In this document: piece by piece, positions 1 through 13,252 of the stretch | How positions within the stretch are numbered: position 1 is the first letter of the stretch | Layout: the number at the start of each line of letters is the position of its first letter | NCBI RefSeq assembly: GCF_949987535.1 | Contig: NC_080079.1 | Coordinates: 50,455,000 to 50,518,999, forward strand | Direction of reading: 5' to 3' | DNA length: 64,000 nt | Source of the DNA: Balaenoptera acutorostrata | Taxonomy: Eukaryota > Chordata > Mammalia > Artiodactyla > Balaenopteridae | Position numbers and translations under genes: made by a program | The notes under the pieces: model-generated | What the model saw: only the letters and a program-made list of their open reading frames with translations | Told to the model about the DNA's origin: nothing | Database searches by the model: none

Positions 1-795
1 TTGCCCTGCTCCCTTCTCTATTTTGTTAATAATATCATTTTTCCACCAATTAACCAAGACCAATATTTCAATTATTTTTTGATTCCTCCATTACCCTGTT
101 GTATCCAACCAGTTCCCTAACTCCTGGAGTCTGATTTGATCACGTCTTCCTCAACTATCCCAACCACTGCTATTCTTCCTCAAGACTGTTAGCATTTCTC
201 ATCTGAAATACTCGAAGACTCCACTAACTGGCTCTCCCAGAACATGCCTTATTCTTTCCCACTGCTAAGCCTCTGCCTTCACTATATTCACTGGCTATAA
301 TGCTGTCATCCTCCTCTCTCCCCATCCAAATACTACACAGAAAAACAACCACTATAGACTCCCAGTGATTTCTCCTTCCCCTGAACTTAGTTTTTATCTC
401 TAACTCTCATTTGGCATTTGTGCATGCACTACTTTATATTTATCTTGATTGTTAGATCGATTATGTAATTCTTAAGTCATTATGCTACTTAGATGTTTTT
501 CTCTCTTGTCTCAATTTTTTTCCTCATTTTTATATGTACTTTACATACAATAAAATACACATTATAAATGTACAGATTGATTAGTTTTGCTGATTAAAAT
601 TTAATTTCCCTGAAGGAAAGGGAGGTATGTTTGAATAAATGACTGATTGTTGACGAAAAATAAGATCTTAGCAAAAAACAGGAGTACTTTTTAAAAAGCA
701 GAGTCTATTAACTGATTTCAATAGAAAAAAATAAATGATTCTTCTTTCCTTCTCCCAGTATCATTTTCATCCTAACGTATTTCTTGTGCCACACT
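1..795. other. No gene seen; pyrimidine-rich old sequence
   Basis: Bases 1-400 are C/T-rich in the style of an ancient LINE, perhaps L2, but I cannot place them firmly. Bases 400-795 are AT-rich with no recognisable feature. Confidence 0.4.
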
Positions 796-960
796 AAAGC
801 CTCATTATTCACTCACTCATCAGTAGACCATCCACTACGTGCCAGGCATTATACCAGGTGCTAGGGACACAAAGACATGAACCCAAGGCTGAAGAAATTA
901 TCAACCTAGAGGTTGATAACCAACAATGGGCTTAGGGTATATGCAGTATATGTAAGCATT
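796..960 (-). repeat. L2 LINE 3'-end fragment
   Basis: The stretch ctacgtgccaggcattatac and caggtgctagggacacaaag matches the reversed 3' end of L2. It is decayed, with edges uncertain. Confidence 0.5.
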
Positions 961-1179
961 CCTAGGAGCACACCAAAAGAACTGCCCCGGGAAGTTGGAA
1001 GACGCTTTACTGAGGAAATATTTAGCAAGGTTTTGGAAAAATGCCTAATAAAAGGTTTCTAGGTAGTAACTGGGAAGGAAAGTATATTTCCAGGTAAAGA
1101 GAAGGGGCTGGTAATACTTTATGTACCTTAGACGCTTTTGATATTCTGATAAAGCATAGAGACCCATTATCAGAATAAT

Positions 1180-1527
1180 TTTTTTTTAATGAATAGAGTT
1201 TATTTATTTATTTATTTATTTATTTTTGGCTGTGTTGGGTCTTCGTTGCTGCGTGTGGGCTTTCTCTAGTTGCGGCGAGCGGGGGCTACTCTTCGTTGCG
1301 GTGTGCAGGCTTCTAATTGCGGTGTCTTCTCTTATTGTGGAGCACGGGCTCTAGGTGCGCGGGCTTCATTAGTTGTGGCTCACAGGCTCTAGAGAGCAGG
1401 CTCAGCAGTTGTGGCACATGAGCTTAGTTGCTCTGTGGCATGTGGGATCTCCCCAGACTGGGGCTCGAACCTGTGTCCCCTGCAGTAGCAGGCGGATTCT
1501 TAGCCACTGCGCCACCAGGGAAGTCCC
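1180..1527 (-). repeat. CHR SINE, long form
   Basis: Minus-strand copy running from the (TTTA)n tail at the left to ccaccagggaagtccc at the right. Target-site duplication CAGAATAAT at 1171-1179 and 1528-1536. It sits in the left duplication of the neighbouring L1 fragment. Confidence 0.93.
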
Positions 1528-1541
1528 CAGAATAATATTTT

Positions 1542-1676
1542 TTATAACAGCTTTATTGGAATATAATTCACATACATACAGTTCACCCTTTTAAAGTGTA
1601 CAATTCAGTGTTTTTTATAGTATTTCACAAAGTTATGTAACTATTACCATTATCTAATTTTAGAACATTTTTATTA
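1542..1676 (-). repeat. L1 3'-end fragment
   Basis: Contains the L1 3' signature cccttttaaagtgtacaatt read on the plus strand. CAGAATAATATTTTT occurs on both sides (1528-1542 and 1677-1691), so it is probably a separate short L1 insertion. Confidence 0.7.
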
Positions 1677-2034
1677 CAGAATAATATTTTTAAGTTCATG
1701 AAATGAAATAGGATAGTAAAACCAATTATATGGAAATACAGTAATCAAAATATTTTTAAAACTGGGGATAACCTATGAGCCTCATTAAAACATTAAATAA
1801 CAAGATATAGCAGAGTATGCAGCAACTACTATAATTTCAAAGTATGCCAAAGTATCATGGGCATAAATGATATTCAAGTTATCTTCAACAACTGTAATGT
1901 GATATGAAAATATATGTGTTTTCCATTGGTGACCAAGTCACAAGTATTGATAATATTACTGAGGATTGTCACCTTATTCATAATGGAAGGAAATGCTAAT
2001 TTTCAATAAGCAATTAGTGAAAACAAAGATGTAA

Positions 2035-2404
2035 TATCTTACTGTTACCAGAGATGGAGGTGGGGGGAGGAGGAACTGGATGAAGACAGTCTAAAGGTAC
2101 AAAGTTCCAGTTATAAGATAAATAAGTACTAGGGGTGTAATGTACAACATGATAAATATAATTAACACTGCTGTACATTATATATGAAAATGGTTAAGAG
2201 AGTAAATCCGAAGAGTTCTTATCACAAGGAAAAAGAATATTTTTCTATTTCTTTAATTTTGTATCTATATGAGATGAGAGATATTCACTAAACTTACTGT
2301 GATAATAATTTCATGATGTACCTAAGTCAAATTATTATGCTGTATGCCTTAAACTTATACAGTGCTGTATGTCAATTATATCTCAATAAAACTGTAAGGA
2401 AAAA
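2035..2404 (+). repeat. L1 3'-end fragment
   Basis: Ends with the L1 3'UTR pattern attatatctcaataaaactg and a short A tail. It is flanked by AAAGATGTAA at 2025-2034 and 2405-2414, so it is a 5'-truncated L1. Confidence 0.8.
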
Positions 2405-2414
2405 AAAGATGTAA

Positions 2415-4100
2415 GGTCTTCCCATCCAAGTTTATGGACGCATTAATGTAGAGGAATCAATTTTCATAGACGAAAGAGTAGGAAGAACTTTTAGAAGGCT
2501 AGTGACCATCCAGCAGATGAAAGGACTAGAAACCAGGCAAGACTGCTTGAAGGGGAAAACGGTGATAGATTTGTGAACTAGTTCTGAGGTAGAATCCAAG
2601 AAGCAATTAGATGTGGAGGGTAAAGAAAAGACTGCAGAAGACATCAAGATTTCTGGCACAGCTGAGTGGATGGATAAAAACAAATGTTCTAAAGCTTTTA
2701 GAATCTGATACATGAAATCTATTCTAATTAAGGTCACTCAATTCCTAAATGAATTTTATAAAATAATGGTGATAGCATAACAAAGATAATGAGCATAAGA
2801 GAAAAGAACAGAGAGTATGAAAGATGAATGAGAAAAAGGGGAAGAGTGGGGATAAGGAGACCAATTAGGTTACAGCAAAACCCAACTCCAGATATCTCCT
2901 TCCACAGTTTATTCACCAGGCCTCCTGATTCCTCCTTCACAATATTTCCAGCACATTTGGAATCAGAAAAACGGTTCAATTCTGACTTTGTCAATAATGA
3001 CTCCTCTGAACTTGTACTTAACATCTCTGGGCTTTATTCTTTATTCTTTATTCTTTATCTACAATAAGAGCTTTTTTGGGGGAAAAAAGATTGCTAATAT
3101 CAAATTATTTGCTTATTCTTACTTCATAAAAATTTGTACAGAAACATCTGATTACTTAGATTTCAAATAAAACAGCCTACTTCATGAAAACATTGTGTTA
3201 AAACTTAGATTTATATTCTTAATTTAATAATATTTAAGATAAATTTATATCCTGTCACATTATCAGGACTAGGTTTGTAAAATTTATAACACCATACTGT
3301 AATGAGGAAAGAACAAGAGCATAATACACATATTGATCAAAAGTAAGAAGGCTCTCATGAGTTGTAACACCTTGCAAAAACAAAAAAACAAAAAAAACTC
3401 TTAACTAAACTAACCAAATTGACTTATTCTTTCAGAAGAAAAACAATTGCAATATTAGCAAAGTATCAACTGTTAACTATTTCCCTAAATCAAACAAAAA
3501 AAGCCTTAGAACATACTTTATTTAGCTACTAACTTGTGTAACCTGTGAAAAACAAGGCAATATAAATTCCTATGTAAGTATAAAAATAAATTTGAAGTAA
3601 CCTCTAAAGGTTATTTAATTAGCTCAAGGTTTTTCACATTGTTCTACAAAACCTGAAGCTCCCCAGGTTCCATGGGATATTCTCCATCCAGAATTAGATC
3701 CTAAGATTTTTATGAAATTACTGAACTAGAGCAATCTCACTTGAATCTAGATCAGTCTTAAAACCAGAACTATCTACAACATCTGTCTCTCAAATCCCTT
3801 GCAAAATATTTACATACCATGTTATTTTCATTATTGTAAAACATTCTTTACCCTTCCATTGTATTAACATCTATAAAACATTTATAAAAGCCATTTAGCT
3901 CCTTGGAAATATGCTTTCGAAGATGTAGCAACTTCGAATGCTCATAATAAAAGATTAAACTTTAATCTTTTTTTTTCTAAACTTTAATCCTTTAAAGAAA
4001 TCCCAAAATTAAAAATTGGCTGACTTCAACTAGCCAAAACCATACTGTTTTTAATTACTATAGGTTCACACTAAATCCTGATATCTAAGAGGGCAAATTA
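2415..4100. other. No gene seen; unclassified
   Basis: AT-rich sequence with a (TTTATTC)n microsatellite near 3033-3058. The short ORFs on both strands between 2432 and 3170 overlap each other and match nothing I know. Searched on the minus strand for later SHLD2 exons without success. Confidence 0.5.
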
Positions 4101-5030
4101 TTCCTGCTTTTCTTTTTCAAAAATGCCCAGGCTAAAAATATATATATATAAATATAAATAAATAAATACAATAAATGCCCAGGCTGCTTTTGACCACTTA
4201 CTCTTTTACCTATTAGAATAGTCTTATCAAATTTCATGAAAATCTTATTGGGATTTTGATTGGATTTTTACTGAATTTCAGAATAATCTCATCAAATTTC
4301 ATGAAAATCTTATTGGGATTTTGATTGGATTTTTACTGACTTTATAGATCAACTTGGAGAGAACTGAAATCTTTACAATGTTAAATCTTTCAGTGAACAA
4401 AATATGTTTATTTAGTTCTTTAATTTCTCTTAATTTTTAATTTTTTCATTTAACAACAAAATTGTTAAATTTCTTACTAGATATTTAGTACCACATGATA
4501 ATATTGTAAATGGTGCCTTCTCTTTATTTGTGTTACTAGTTGTTAGTCACTCCACTCTAGAAATGCAATTGACTTTTGTATATTAACCTTATACCTGGCC
4601 ACCTTGCTAAACTTTCCCATTATTTCTAATAATTTGCTTGTAGTTTTAAGAGGGGAAAGATCCTTTGTAAATCTATAAATAATAATTATAATAATCCATC
4701 ACATCATCTGTAAATAATGACAGCTTTATTTCTTCTTTTCCAATCTTTTTGGAAATTTCTCTTTCCATGTTTTCTCACACTGGTTAGTATCTCCAATAAT
4801 ATGCTGAATAAAAGTAGTAACAGCAGCATCCTAGTCTCGTTCCTAATTTTTTTAAGGAATGTTTCTAATATTTCTCCAATTAAGATATCTGCTCTGGATT
4901 TTTTAAAGATACTCCTTATGAATTTAAAATAAATTTCCTTCTATTCCCAATGAATAGGGGTTGAATTTTATTTTCAAAAGCTTTTTTGTACCTTTGAGAT
5001 GAACATATATGGCTTTTTTTAACTTCTTTT
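4100..5030 (-). repeat. Old L1, ORF2 part
   Basis: Reverse-strand L1 ORF2-like sequence (tcttattgggattttgattg and similar phrases) with many stops. It contains a 65-bp tandem duplication at 4215-4344. An (AT)n/(AAAT)n tract lies at 4136-4173. Confidence 0.75.
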
Positions 5031-5034
5031 TTTG

Positions 5035-7150
5035 AACTAATATTAGACTTACAAAAAAGTTGCAAAAATAGTGGAGTTCTCTTATATTCCTTATCCTATA
5101 TCCTCTAATGTGAAGATCTTCATAAGTACAGAATAATTATGAACAGGAAATTAATACTGCTTAAATATTAACTATAAATCTTACTCAAATTTTACCAATT
5201 TTCCCACTAATATTCTTCTTCTATGTAGCATCTTATCCAGGATTCTACATTACATTTAGTTGTTATTTCTCTTTAGTCTCCTCCAGTCTGCAGTAGTTAT
5301 CAGTCTTTTTTTTTAAACATTTATTTATTTATTTGGTTGCGTGTGGTCTTAATTGCAGCAGGCAGGCTCCTTAGTTGTGGCTCGTGGGCTCCTTAGTTGC
5401 ACACGTGGGCTCCTTAGTTGTGGCATGCAAAGTCTTAGTTGCGGCACGCATGTGGGATCTAATTCCCCGACCAGAGATCGAACCCAGGCCCCCTGCAATG
5501 AGAGCACGGAGTCTTATCCACTGCGCCACTGGGGAAGTCCCTAGTCTTTCTTGTCATTCATGACCTCGACACTTCTGAAGAGTATTGATCAATTACTTTG
5601 TAGAATGTCCCTCCATTTGGGTTTCCCCAATGTTTTCTCATGACTGAAATGAGGTTATGCATTTTTGGCAAGAATACCACAAAAATTATGCTGTCTCCCT
5701 TTCAATGCAACATAGCAAGGAATTCATGATATCCTTAATACTGATATTTACTTTAATCACCCAGTTAAGTTGGTGTCTGCCTTGTAAGTTGGTTTTCTCC
5801 TTGTAAGCTGATAACTACTTTGGGGAGACATTTTGAGACTATGCAATGTTTTTTCTCCCCAAACTTCCATCTACTAATTTTAGCATCTATCAGTGGATCC
5901 TTGTTTGCAATATTTATTACTGAAGTGGTTACCTAATGGTAATTCTCTGTTTTCCTTTTTCTTCTCACATTTATTCATTGTAATTCCAATTTAGTCATTG
6001 GAATTGTGAAGAAGAGCTCTTATTTATTTGTTTGTTTGTTTACTTAATTTAATTTGTAAGTCAGTCAGTTGAATGTTTATTTATTTCAGTATGAACCCAT
6101 AAATATCTTATTCTATGGGCTATAATCCAATACTATCTTTTCTTTTTTTCCTTAAATTGTTCCAGTTTTGGCTAGTAGGTAGTCCTTCATGTTGGCTCTT
6201 GTGTTCTTTCAAAACAACCCTTTTCTGACACCACCAGATGTTCCAGGCTCTTCTCGTATTTTCGCTGTCCCAGTCCTGTAATCAACCACTTCTAGCAGTG
6301 CTGGTTCCTTTTACAGACCAAGATCTGGGCCCTAGGTATGATCATTCTTACTGAGGTGTCACTACTTCTGTGTCCTCTCAGCAGACAGAACTAGGAAATA
6401 TATGTACTAAGCATAGTAGCCCACCTATACACATATATCTATATTTCTGTATCCCTTTATCTATATGCTTATCTATCTATATATTGAAAACCATGAGCTT
6501 ATACTAGTATTTCTAGCTCTAATCCAAAAGGTTCCTTTTAACCTTCCCTCTTTTTTAAATATAACTTCTTTCTTTAACAGTGAGAAACCCAATTCTCATT
6601 ATCTACAATCTATTTACTTACTTGTTCAATTTTAGTACATATACAGAGTTGTTGCTAATCCAGTCCTCTTTGAGAAACACTTTTACTAACTAGATTACAG
6701 CATTTATGTACGTTTTTTTCCTTAGCCTTACAGAATCCAGTCAATACACTGTTTTCCAGTTTCTTAAGTTTGTTCTTTTTCCCCCCACCCTTCTGTGCAG
6801 TTATTTTATTCATCCGTAATACTCTTGGGCTCATTTGTCAGTGTTCATTCCATTTTGGGTTCCCCCTCCACCACATTCTAATTGGTTTTAATCATTTATT
6901 TTTGGGGGTATATGAAACATCACCGTGGTTCTGTGAGACAGAGCCACACAAAAAGACATACTCAAAGAAATGTCGCTCCCTCCTCATCAATGTTACCCTA
7001 TTTCCATTCCCTCTTTCATCTCTCTCATTGATGCTACCTTATTTTCATTCCCTCTTTCTTTCTAACCCTTTCCCAACCTTTCCCAAGATTGCAGGTATCC
7101 AATCTTGTTATTTCTGGTTTATCCTTTCTGCATTTTTTTTGCACAAATGA
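5035..7150 (-). repeat. Old L1, 5'-region-like sequence
   Basis: Resembles the reversed 5' region of old mammalian L1 elements. Recognisable phrases are tagaatgtccctccatttgg near 5601 and gatgttccaggctcttctcg near 6237. It is split by the SINE at 5309. The 126-codon ORF at 6770 lies in this repeat and is not a gene. Confidence 0.6.
5309..5542 (-). repeat. CHR SINE, (ggtccagtggg) form
   Basis: Minus-strand copy ending in cactgcgccactggggaagtc. AGTCTTT flanks it at 5302-5308 and 5543-5549. Confidence 0.9.
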
Positions 7151-7159
7151 GGAGTTACA

Positions 7160-8009
7160 TGTATATTTTCTTATTCCTCCCTTCTTTCTTAGATGAAGGA
7201 TAGCATACTACATATGCTTTTGGGGGCTTTTTATTTTTCACATAACAATATGTCGTGGAAATCACTTCGTATCACTTCATAGACTCTTTTTACACCTGCA
7301 TAGTATTCCACTATGTGACTGTACCATAATTTAATCAACCATTCTATGTATGAGCATTTCAATTTTTTCAATGTCTCGTAATTATAAACAACACTGCAAA
7401 CAATAACCTTGTTCCGATGTATTTTCATATTTTTGTATTGATAGTTGTATCTTCTGGATGGATTCCTAAAAGTAAGCTTGTTGGGTTGAAAGCTGCGTAC
7501 ATATGTAATTCTGTTAGGTATCACCAAATATTCCTCCAGAAGGGTTGTGGCAATTTACCTTCCCACCAGCGATGTGTAAAAGAGCCTTCTCCCCCACAGC
7601 CTCATCAACAGAATGTGTTGTCCTAGTTTTTAATTTTTGCCAATCTGACAGGTGAACGACATCTGTGTTGTTTTAACTTGAATTTCTCGCGTCTACTTCC
7701 CATTTTTCCATCAGGTCCGCTGTTGCTCAATTTTTAAGAGTTCTCCACATATTAGGAATACTACCCTTTTGTCTTAGATGTATGTTGCAAATATTCCCTC
7801 CAAGTATGCCAGCTGTGTTTTGACTTTATGTTGTTTTTAGTCATTCAAATTTTTATTTTTCCATAGGTAAATGTATTAGTCTTGTATTTTACTGCCTCTG
7901 GATTCTGAGTAATAGTAAGAAAGACTTTCCCTTCACCAGGTTTAGAGGGGAATTCATCTATGTTTCCTTCTAGTAGTTATATGGTTTTATTTTTTACATT
8001 TAGATTCTT
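7160..8009 (-). repeat. Old L1, 3' end and ORF2 C-terminus
   Basis: Minus-strand L1 3' portion (cagaagggttgtggcaattt and neighbouring phrases). The ORF2 sequence breaks off at 8009 and resumes at 9838-9877 and again at 10813, so one old element was split by two later insertions. Confidence 0.8.
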
Positions 8010-9820
8010 TTTTTTTTGTAATTTATCTTTTTTTTTAACATCTTCATTGGAGTATAATTGCTTTACAATGTTGTGTTAGTTTCTGCTTTATAACAAAGTG
8101 AATCAGCTACATATATACATACATACCCATATCTCCTCCCTCTTGCATCTCCCTCCCACCCTCCTTATCCCACCCCTCTAGGTGGGATACAAAGCACGGA
8201 GGTGATCTCCCTGTGCTATGCGGCTGCTTCCCACTAGCTATCTATTTTACATTTGGTAGTGTATATATGTCAATGCTACTCTCTCACTTCATCCCAGCTT
8301 ACCCTTCCCCTCCCCGTGTCCTCAAGTCCATCCTCTACGTCTGCATCTTTATTCCTGTCCTGCCCTTAGGTTCGTCAGAACCATCTGTTTTAGATTCCAT
8401 ATATATGTTAGCATACAGTATTTGTTTTTCCTTTTCTGACTTACTTCACTCTGTATGACAGACTCTAGGTCCATCCACCTCATTACAAACAACTCAATTT
8501 CGTTTCTTTTTATGGCTGAGTAATATTCCATTGTATATATGTGCTACATCTTCTTTATCCATTCATCTGTCGATGGATACTAGGTAGCTTCCATGTCCTG
8601 GCTATTGTAAATAGTGCTGCTATGAACATTGAGGTACATGACTCTTTTTGAATTACCGTTTTTCTCAGGGTATATGCCCAGTAGTGGGATTGCTGGGTCA
8701 TAAGGTAGTTCATTTTTAGTTTTTTAAGGAACCTCCATACTGCTCTCCATAGTGGCTGTATCAATTTACATTCCCACCAACAGTGCAAGAGGATTCCCCT
8801 TTCTCCACACCCACTCCAGCATTTATGGTTTGTAGATTTTTTGATGATAGCCATTCTGACTAGTATGAGGTGATACCTCATTGTAGTTTTGATTTGCATT
8901 TCTCTAATGATGATTAGTGATGTTGAGCATCCTTTCATGTGTTTGTTGGCAATCTGTATATCTTCTTTGGAGAAACGTCTGTTTAGGTCTTCTGCCCATT
9001 TTTGGATTAGGTTGTTTGTTTTTTTGATATTGAGCTACATGAGCTGCTTGTATATTTGGAGATTAATCCTTTGTCAGTTGCTTCATTGGCAAATATTTTC
9101 TCCCATTCTGAGGGTTGTCTTTTCGTCTTGTTTATGGTTTCCTTTGCTGTGCAAAAGCTTTTAAGTTTCATTAGGTCCTATTTGTTGATTTTTGTTTTTA
9201 TTTCCATTTCTCTAGGAGGTGGGTCAAAAAGGATCTTGCTGTGATTTATGTCATAGAGTGTTCTGCCTATGTTTTCCTCTAAGAGTTTGATAGTGTCTGG
9301 CCTTACATTTAGGTCTTTAATCCATTTTGAGTTTATTTTTGTGTATGGTGTTAGGAAATGTTCTTATTTCATTCTTTTACATGTAGCTGTCCAGTTTTCC
9401 CAGCACCACTTATTGAAGAGGCTGTCTTTTCTCCATTGTATATTCTTGCCTCCTTTATCAAAGATAAGGTGACCATATGTGCGTGAGTTTTTCTCTGGGC
9501 TTTCTATCCTGTTCCATTGATCCACATTTCTGTTTTTATACCAGTACCATGCTATCTTGATTACTGTAGCTTTGTAGTATAGTCTGAAGTCAGGGAGCCT
9601 GATTCCTCCAGCTCCATTTTTCTTTCTCAAGATTGCTTTGGCTATTCAGGGACTTTTGTGTTTCCATATAAATTGTGAAATTTTTTGTTCTAGTTCTGTG
9701 AAAAATACCATTGGTAGTTTGATAGGGATTGCACTGAATCTGTAGATTGCTTTGGGTAGTCTAGTCATTTTCACAATGTTGATTCTTCCAATCCGAGGAC
9801 ATGGTATATCTCTCCATCTG
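8010..9820 (-). mobile_element. Younger 5'-truncated L1 insertion
   Basis: A 1.8-kb minus-strand L1 with a T-run (its A tail) at the left. It covers the end of ORF2 and the 3'UTR. Two broken reading segments show the L1 ORF2 C-terminus: [17 protein letters not shown] with [11 protein letters not shown] (9364-9630), and [13 protein letters not shown] with [20 protein letters not shown] (8555-8938). Frameshifts and stops make it dead. Exact 17-bp duplications TTTACATTTAGATTCTT lie at 7993-8009 and 9821-9837. Confidence 0.93.
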
Positions 9821-9837
9821 TTTACATTTAGATTCTT

Positions 9838-9877
9838 AATCCATTTGGAGTTTATTCTTCTATTTGCTGTGAGAATT
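9838..9877 (-). repeat. Old L1 remnant between insertions
   Basis: The phrase taatccatttggagtttatt continues the ORF2 sequence interrupted at 8009. It ends at the LTR at 9878. Confidence 0.75.
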
Positions 9878-10812
9878 TGTCACCTGAAAACTCAGTTCAC
9901 CTTTTCGTGGGTGTCAAGTCAAAAGACACTACCGGGCTTCCCTGGTGGCGAAGTGGTTGAGAATCTACCTGCCAATGCAGGGGACACGGGTTCGAGCCCT
10001 GGTCTGGGAAGATCCCACATGCCACGGAGCAACTGGGCCCATGAACCACAACTACTGAGCCTGTGCGTCTGGAGCCTGTGCTCCGCAACAAGAGAGGCCG
10101 CGATAATGAGAGGCCCGCGCACGGCGATGAAGAGTGGCCCCCGCTTGCCGCAACTAGAGAAAGCCCTCGCACAGAAAAAATGAAGACCCAACACAGCCAT
10201 ATAATAAATAAAAATAAATAAATAAATAAATAAATAAGAAAAAACCCCCAAAGTTTAAAAAAAAAAAAAAAAAAGACACTACCAAGTCAAAGATGGGGAG
10301 AAGGCAGGATTTATAACTTGCAGCAAGTAAGGAGAACACTGGTGATCATTCCCAAAGCAGTGTCTCCCCGAACAGCAAAATTGCATAAGTTTTAAGCTAA
10401 GGGTACCTGAATATTCATGAAGGGGTTTGGGCTGGTGTATGCGTATTCATGAAGGGACTTGGGCAGTTGGCAGAGTCCAAGCTGGAAAAGGTCAAAATCA
10501 TCATCCCTTAGGTTCCAGTTGATCTGGTGGTTCAGCAATTCAGGCTAATCTTTACCTTTGAAACAGAACTGGGAATCTTTACAACTGATATTTTATCTTT
10601 GTTATTGTTACTTCTCTTCCCTGATAACAGTCATTGGTTTCTGCATTCCTTTGTTCCCTTAAGATCATTAATTACTGAGACCTGTTCAAGGACAAGCATT
10701 ATGGCCATGCTTAGACCACAAAATGGCTTAGGCCAAAAACGGCTTCTCTTGTGTCAAGAAAGCCATGCCTGGTTCTCTTTCTCTGGGGACTCCCTTACCC
10801 TATCTGGTTCCA
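9878..10812 (-). mobile_element. Solitary ERV LTR, copy 1 (split by SINE)
   Basis: Begins TGTCACCTGAAAACTCAGTT and ends TCTGGTTCCA. Without the SINE and its duplication it is about 585 bp. It is flanked by AATT (9874-9877) and AAAT (10813-10816), a 4-bp duplication with one change, as expected for class I ERVs. The TG and CA ends line up with the second copy at 60911. No internal retroviral sequence is present. Minus orientation is inferred from copy 2. Confidence 0.82.
9934..10270 (+). repeat. CHR SINE, gggcttccc form, inside LTR
   Basis: Head gggcttccctggtggcgaag, a long A-rich tail to 10270, and perfect duplications AAAAGACACTACC at 9921-9933 and 10271-10283. The uninterrupted LTR copy at 60911 has no SINE at this point. 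Confidence 0.96.
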
Positions 10813-12170
10813 AAATGGATATAATCTTATCTTTTTCTAAATGGCTACCCAGTTACCTCAGCACCATTTATTAAAAAGCTAACCGTTACCTCAGTGGTTT
10901 CAGTTACCATCTTTGTCATATACTAAATTATACATATGTGGTCTAATTCTGGTCTCCCTATTCTGTTCCACTGATCTAGTTGCCTATTCATGCACCAGTA
11001 TCACACTGCTTTAATTATGGGGGCTTTAGAGTATGTTTCAATGCCTGATAAGCCTAGTCTCTCATAGTTTTTTTTTCCTAGCTTTCCTAGTTTTTCTGTT
11101 TTCCTAGCTATTCTTGCATGTTTGTTTTTCCATATGAATATTAGTATCAAGTTGTATATGCCATAACATAGCATGTTGGTATTTTTATTGAGACTGCATT
11201 GAATTTATAAATTATCTTAAGGAGAATTGGTATCATTATAATGTTGAGTCATCCCATCCAAGAATAGGGAACGTTGTCTTTCCATTTGTTCATGTCTTCA
11301 TTTTTTTCTAGTGTATTTAAAATTTTTCTTCATATAGGTGTTGCACATTTCTTGTTTAATTTATTCTGAAGTATCTTCTTTATTACTATTGTAAATAAGT
11401 ATTTTCCTACCATTATGCCCTCTGTTTGGTGTTTGTGTATACAAATGTTATTGATTTTTTTAAATAATAATTTTTGTATTGTTACATCACTGAATTCTTT
11501 TATTGTTTGAACTGATTTTATCTTTGAGTCCCTGGAGTTTTCCAGATATGTTATCAAAGCATTTTTACATAGAGATAGTTTTTATTCTTCTTCACCCATT
11601 CAAATGTCTCTTCTTGTCTAATTGCATTGGTTAATAAGTCTATATATAATGGTGAAGAATAGCAGAGATAGTGAACATTCTTATCTTATTACTGATTTTA
11701 GTGGAAATGCCTCTAGTGTTTCTCCATTAAATAAGATTAGGCATTAGGGCTAAGCATATCTATATTTTTGATACAGTATCAACTGTATTGTAACTGTAGC
11801 ACTGTACTGAAACTGTACTTATTGATAGAAGGAGAAAGTATCCCTCAATTTTTACTTCCTGGAGTGCTTTTACTATGGAGATAGTCATATAATTTTTTCC
11901 TTAGATTTATTAATATGAAATATGATACTCATGCATATTCTAATACTGAACAAATCTTCCATTTCTGGAATAAATCTCACTTGGTCATTATTTTCCTAAT
12001 GTGGTGTTAGATTTTGTTTACTAAAATTCTGTTTAAACTTTTGTACCAATAATCATGTATAATACTGGTTTGTATTTTTATTTGTAATGTCTTTATTTGG
12101 TTTAGGTGTCAGTGTTATATTTGCTTTATAAAAGGAATTAGGAATTTTCCTTCTTCAATACTCTGGAATA

Positions 12171-12474
12171 GGGACTTCCCTGGTGGCACAGTGGTTAAGA
12201 ATCTGCCTGCCGGGCTTCCCTGGTGGCGCAGTGGTTGAGAATCTGCCTGCCAATGCAGGGGACACGGGTTCGAGCCCTGGTCTGGGAAGATCCCACATGC
12301 CGCGGAGCGGCTGGGCCCGTGAGCCACAATTGCTGAGCCTGCGCGTCTGGAGCTTGTGCTCTGCAGCAGGAGAGGCCGCGATGGTGAGAGGCCCGCGCAC
12401 CGCGATGAAGAGTGGCCCCCACTTGCTGTAACTAGAGAAAGCCCTTGCACAGAAACGAAGACCCAACACAGCCA

Positions 12475-12513
<39 letters not shown>

Positions 12514-12868
12514 AAACTGTTTTTAAAAAAAAAAAAAAAAAAAAAAAAAGAATCTGCCTGCCAATGCAGGGGACACAGGTTGGAGCCCTGGTCCAGAAGA
12601 TCCCACATGCCATGGAGCAACTAAGCCCATGCACCACAACTACTGAGCCTGCGCTCTAGAGCCCGTGAGCTACAAGTACTTAGTCCGCATGCCACAACTA
12701 CTGAAGCCCACATGCCTAGAACCTGTGCTCCACAACAAGAGAAGCCACTGCAATGAGAAGTCCACTCAGCGCAACAAACAGTAGCCCCTGCTCGCCCCAA
12801 CTACAGAAAGGCCCACACACAGCAACAAAGACCCAACACAGCCAAAAATAAATTAATTAATTTAAAAA
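12171..12868 (+). repeat. CHR SINE, long form, host of a nested SINE
   Basis: Head at 12171-12211, body resuming at 12563 and A-rich end at 12868. Its own duplication is AATACTCTGGAATA (12157-12170) and AATACTCTGAAATA (12869-12882). Without the insert it is about 347 bp. Confidence 0.94.
12212..12547 (+). repeat. CHR SINE, gggcttccc form, nested in SINE
   Basis: Complete SINE with (AAAT)n plus a long A tail, inserted in the head of the host SINE. The exact duplication AAGAATCTGCCTGCC lies at 12197-12211 and 12548-12562. Confidence 0.96.
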
Positions 12869-12979
12869 AATACTCTGAAATAATTTTAACACCATTGGAA
12901 TTATCTGATCTTTGAAGGTTTGGCATAATTTCCTATGAAACTATCTGGGCCTCGCACTTTTCTGTATGGTAGTTCCTTA

Positions 12980-13110
12980 ATTCTTTTTATTTTTATTTTT
13001 GGCTGCACCTCACGGCTTGTGGGATCTTAGTTCCTGGACCAGGGATCCAACCGGGGCCTCCAGCAATGGAAGCACAGAGTCCTAACCACTGGACGGCCAG
13101 TGAATTCCCT
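12980..13110 (-). repeat. Short CHR-like SINE (gggaattccc form)
   Basis: Minus-strand copy, with ggctgcacctcacggcttgt at one end and ccactggacggccagtgaat at the other. Confidence 0.88.
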
Positions 13111-13252
13111 GTATTTCTTCTATAGAAACTGGTCAGTTTAAGCTTTCTATCTCTAACGGGATCAATTTTGGCAATCTGTATTTCCCTAGAAAATTATATA
13201 TCTAGCTTTTTCAAATTTATTTGCATTAAGTTCTGTAAAATAGCCTTTTATT

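Noticed and set aside
6770..7150. 126-codon ORF with hydrophobic segments
   Set aside because: It lies in reversed old-L1-like, pyrimidine-rich sequence with an internal imperfect repeat, so the hydrophobic look is a composition effect.
9752..10251. Overlapping ORFs of 91 to 143 codons on both strands
   Set aside because: They are translations of the CHR SINE; the same peptides recur at every long SINE in the window (12115-12637, 22125-22452, 42236-42715, 42837-43128, 55698-56000).
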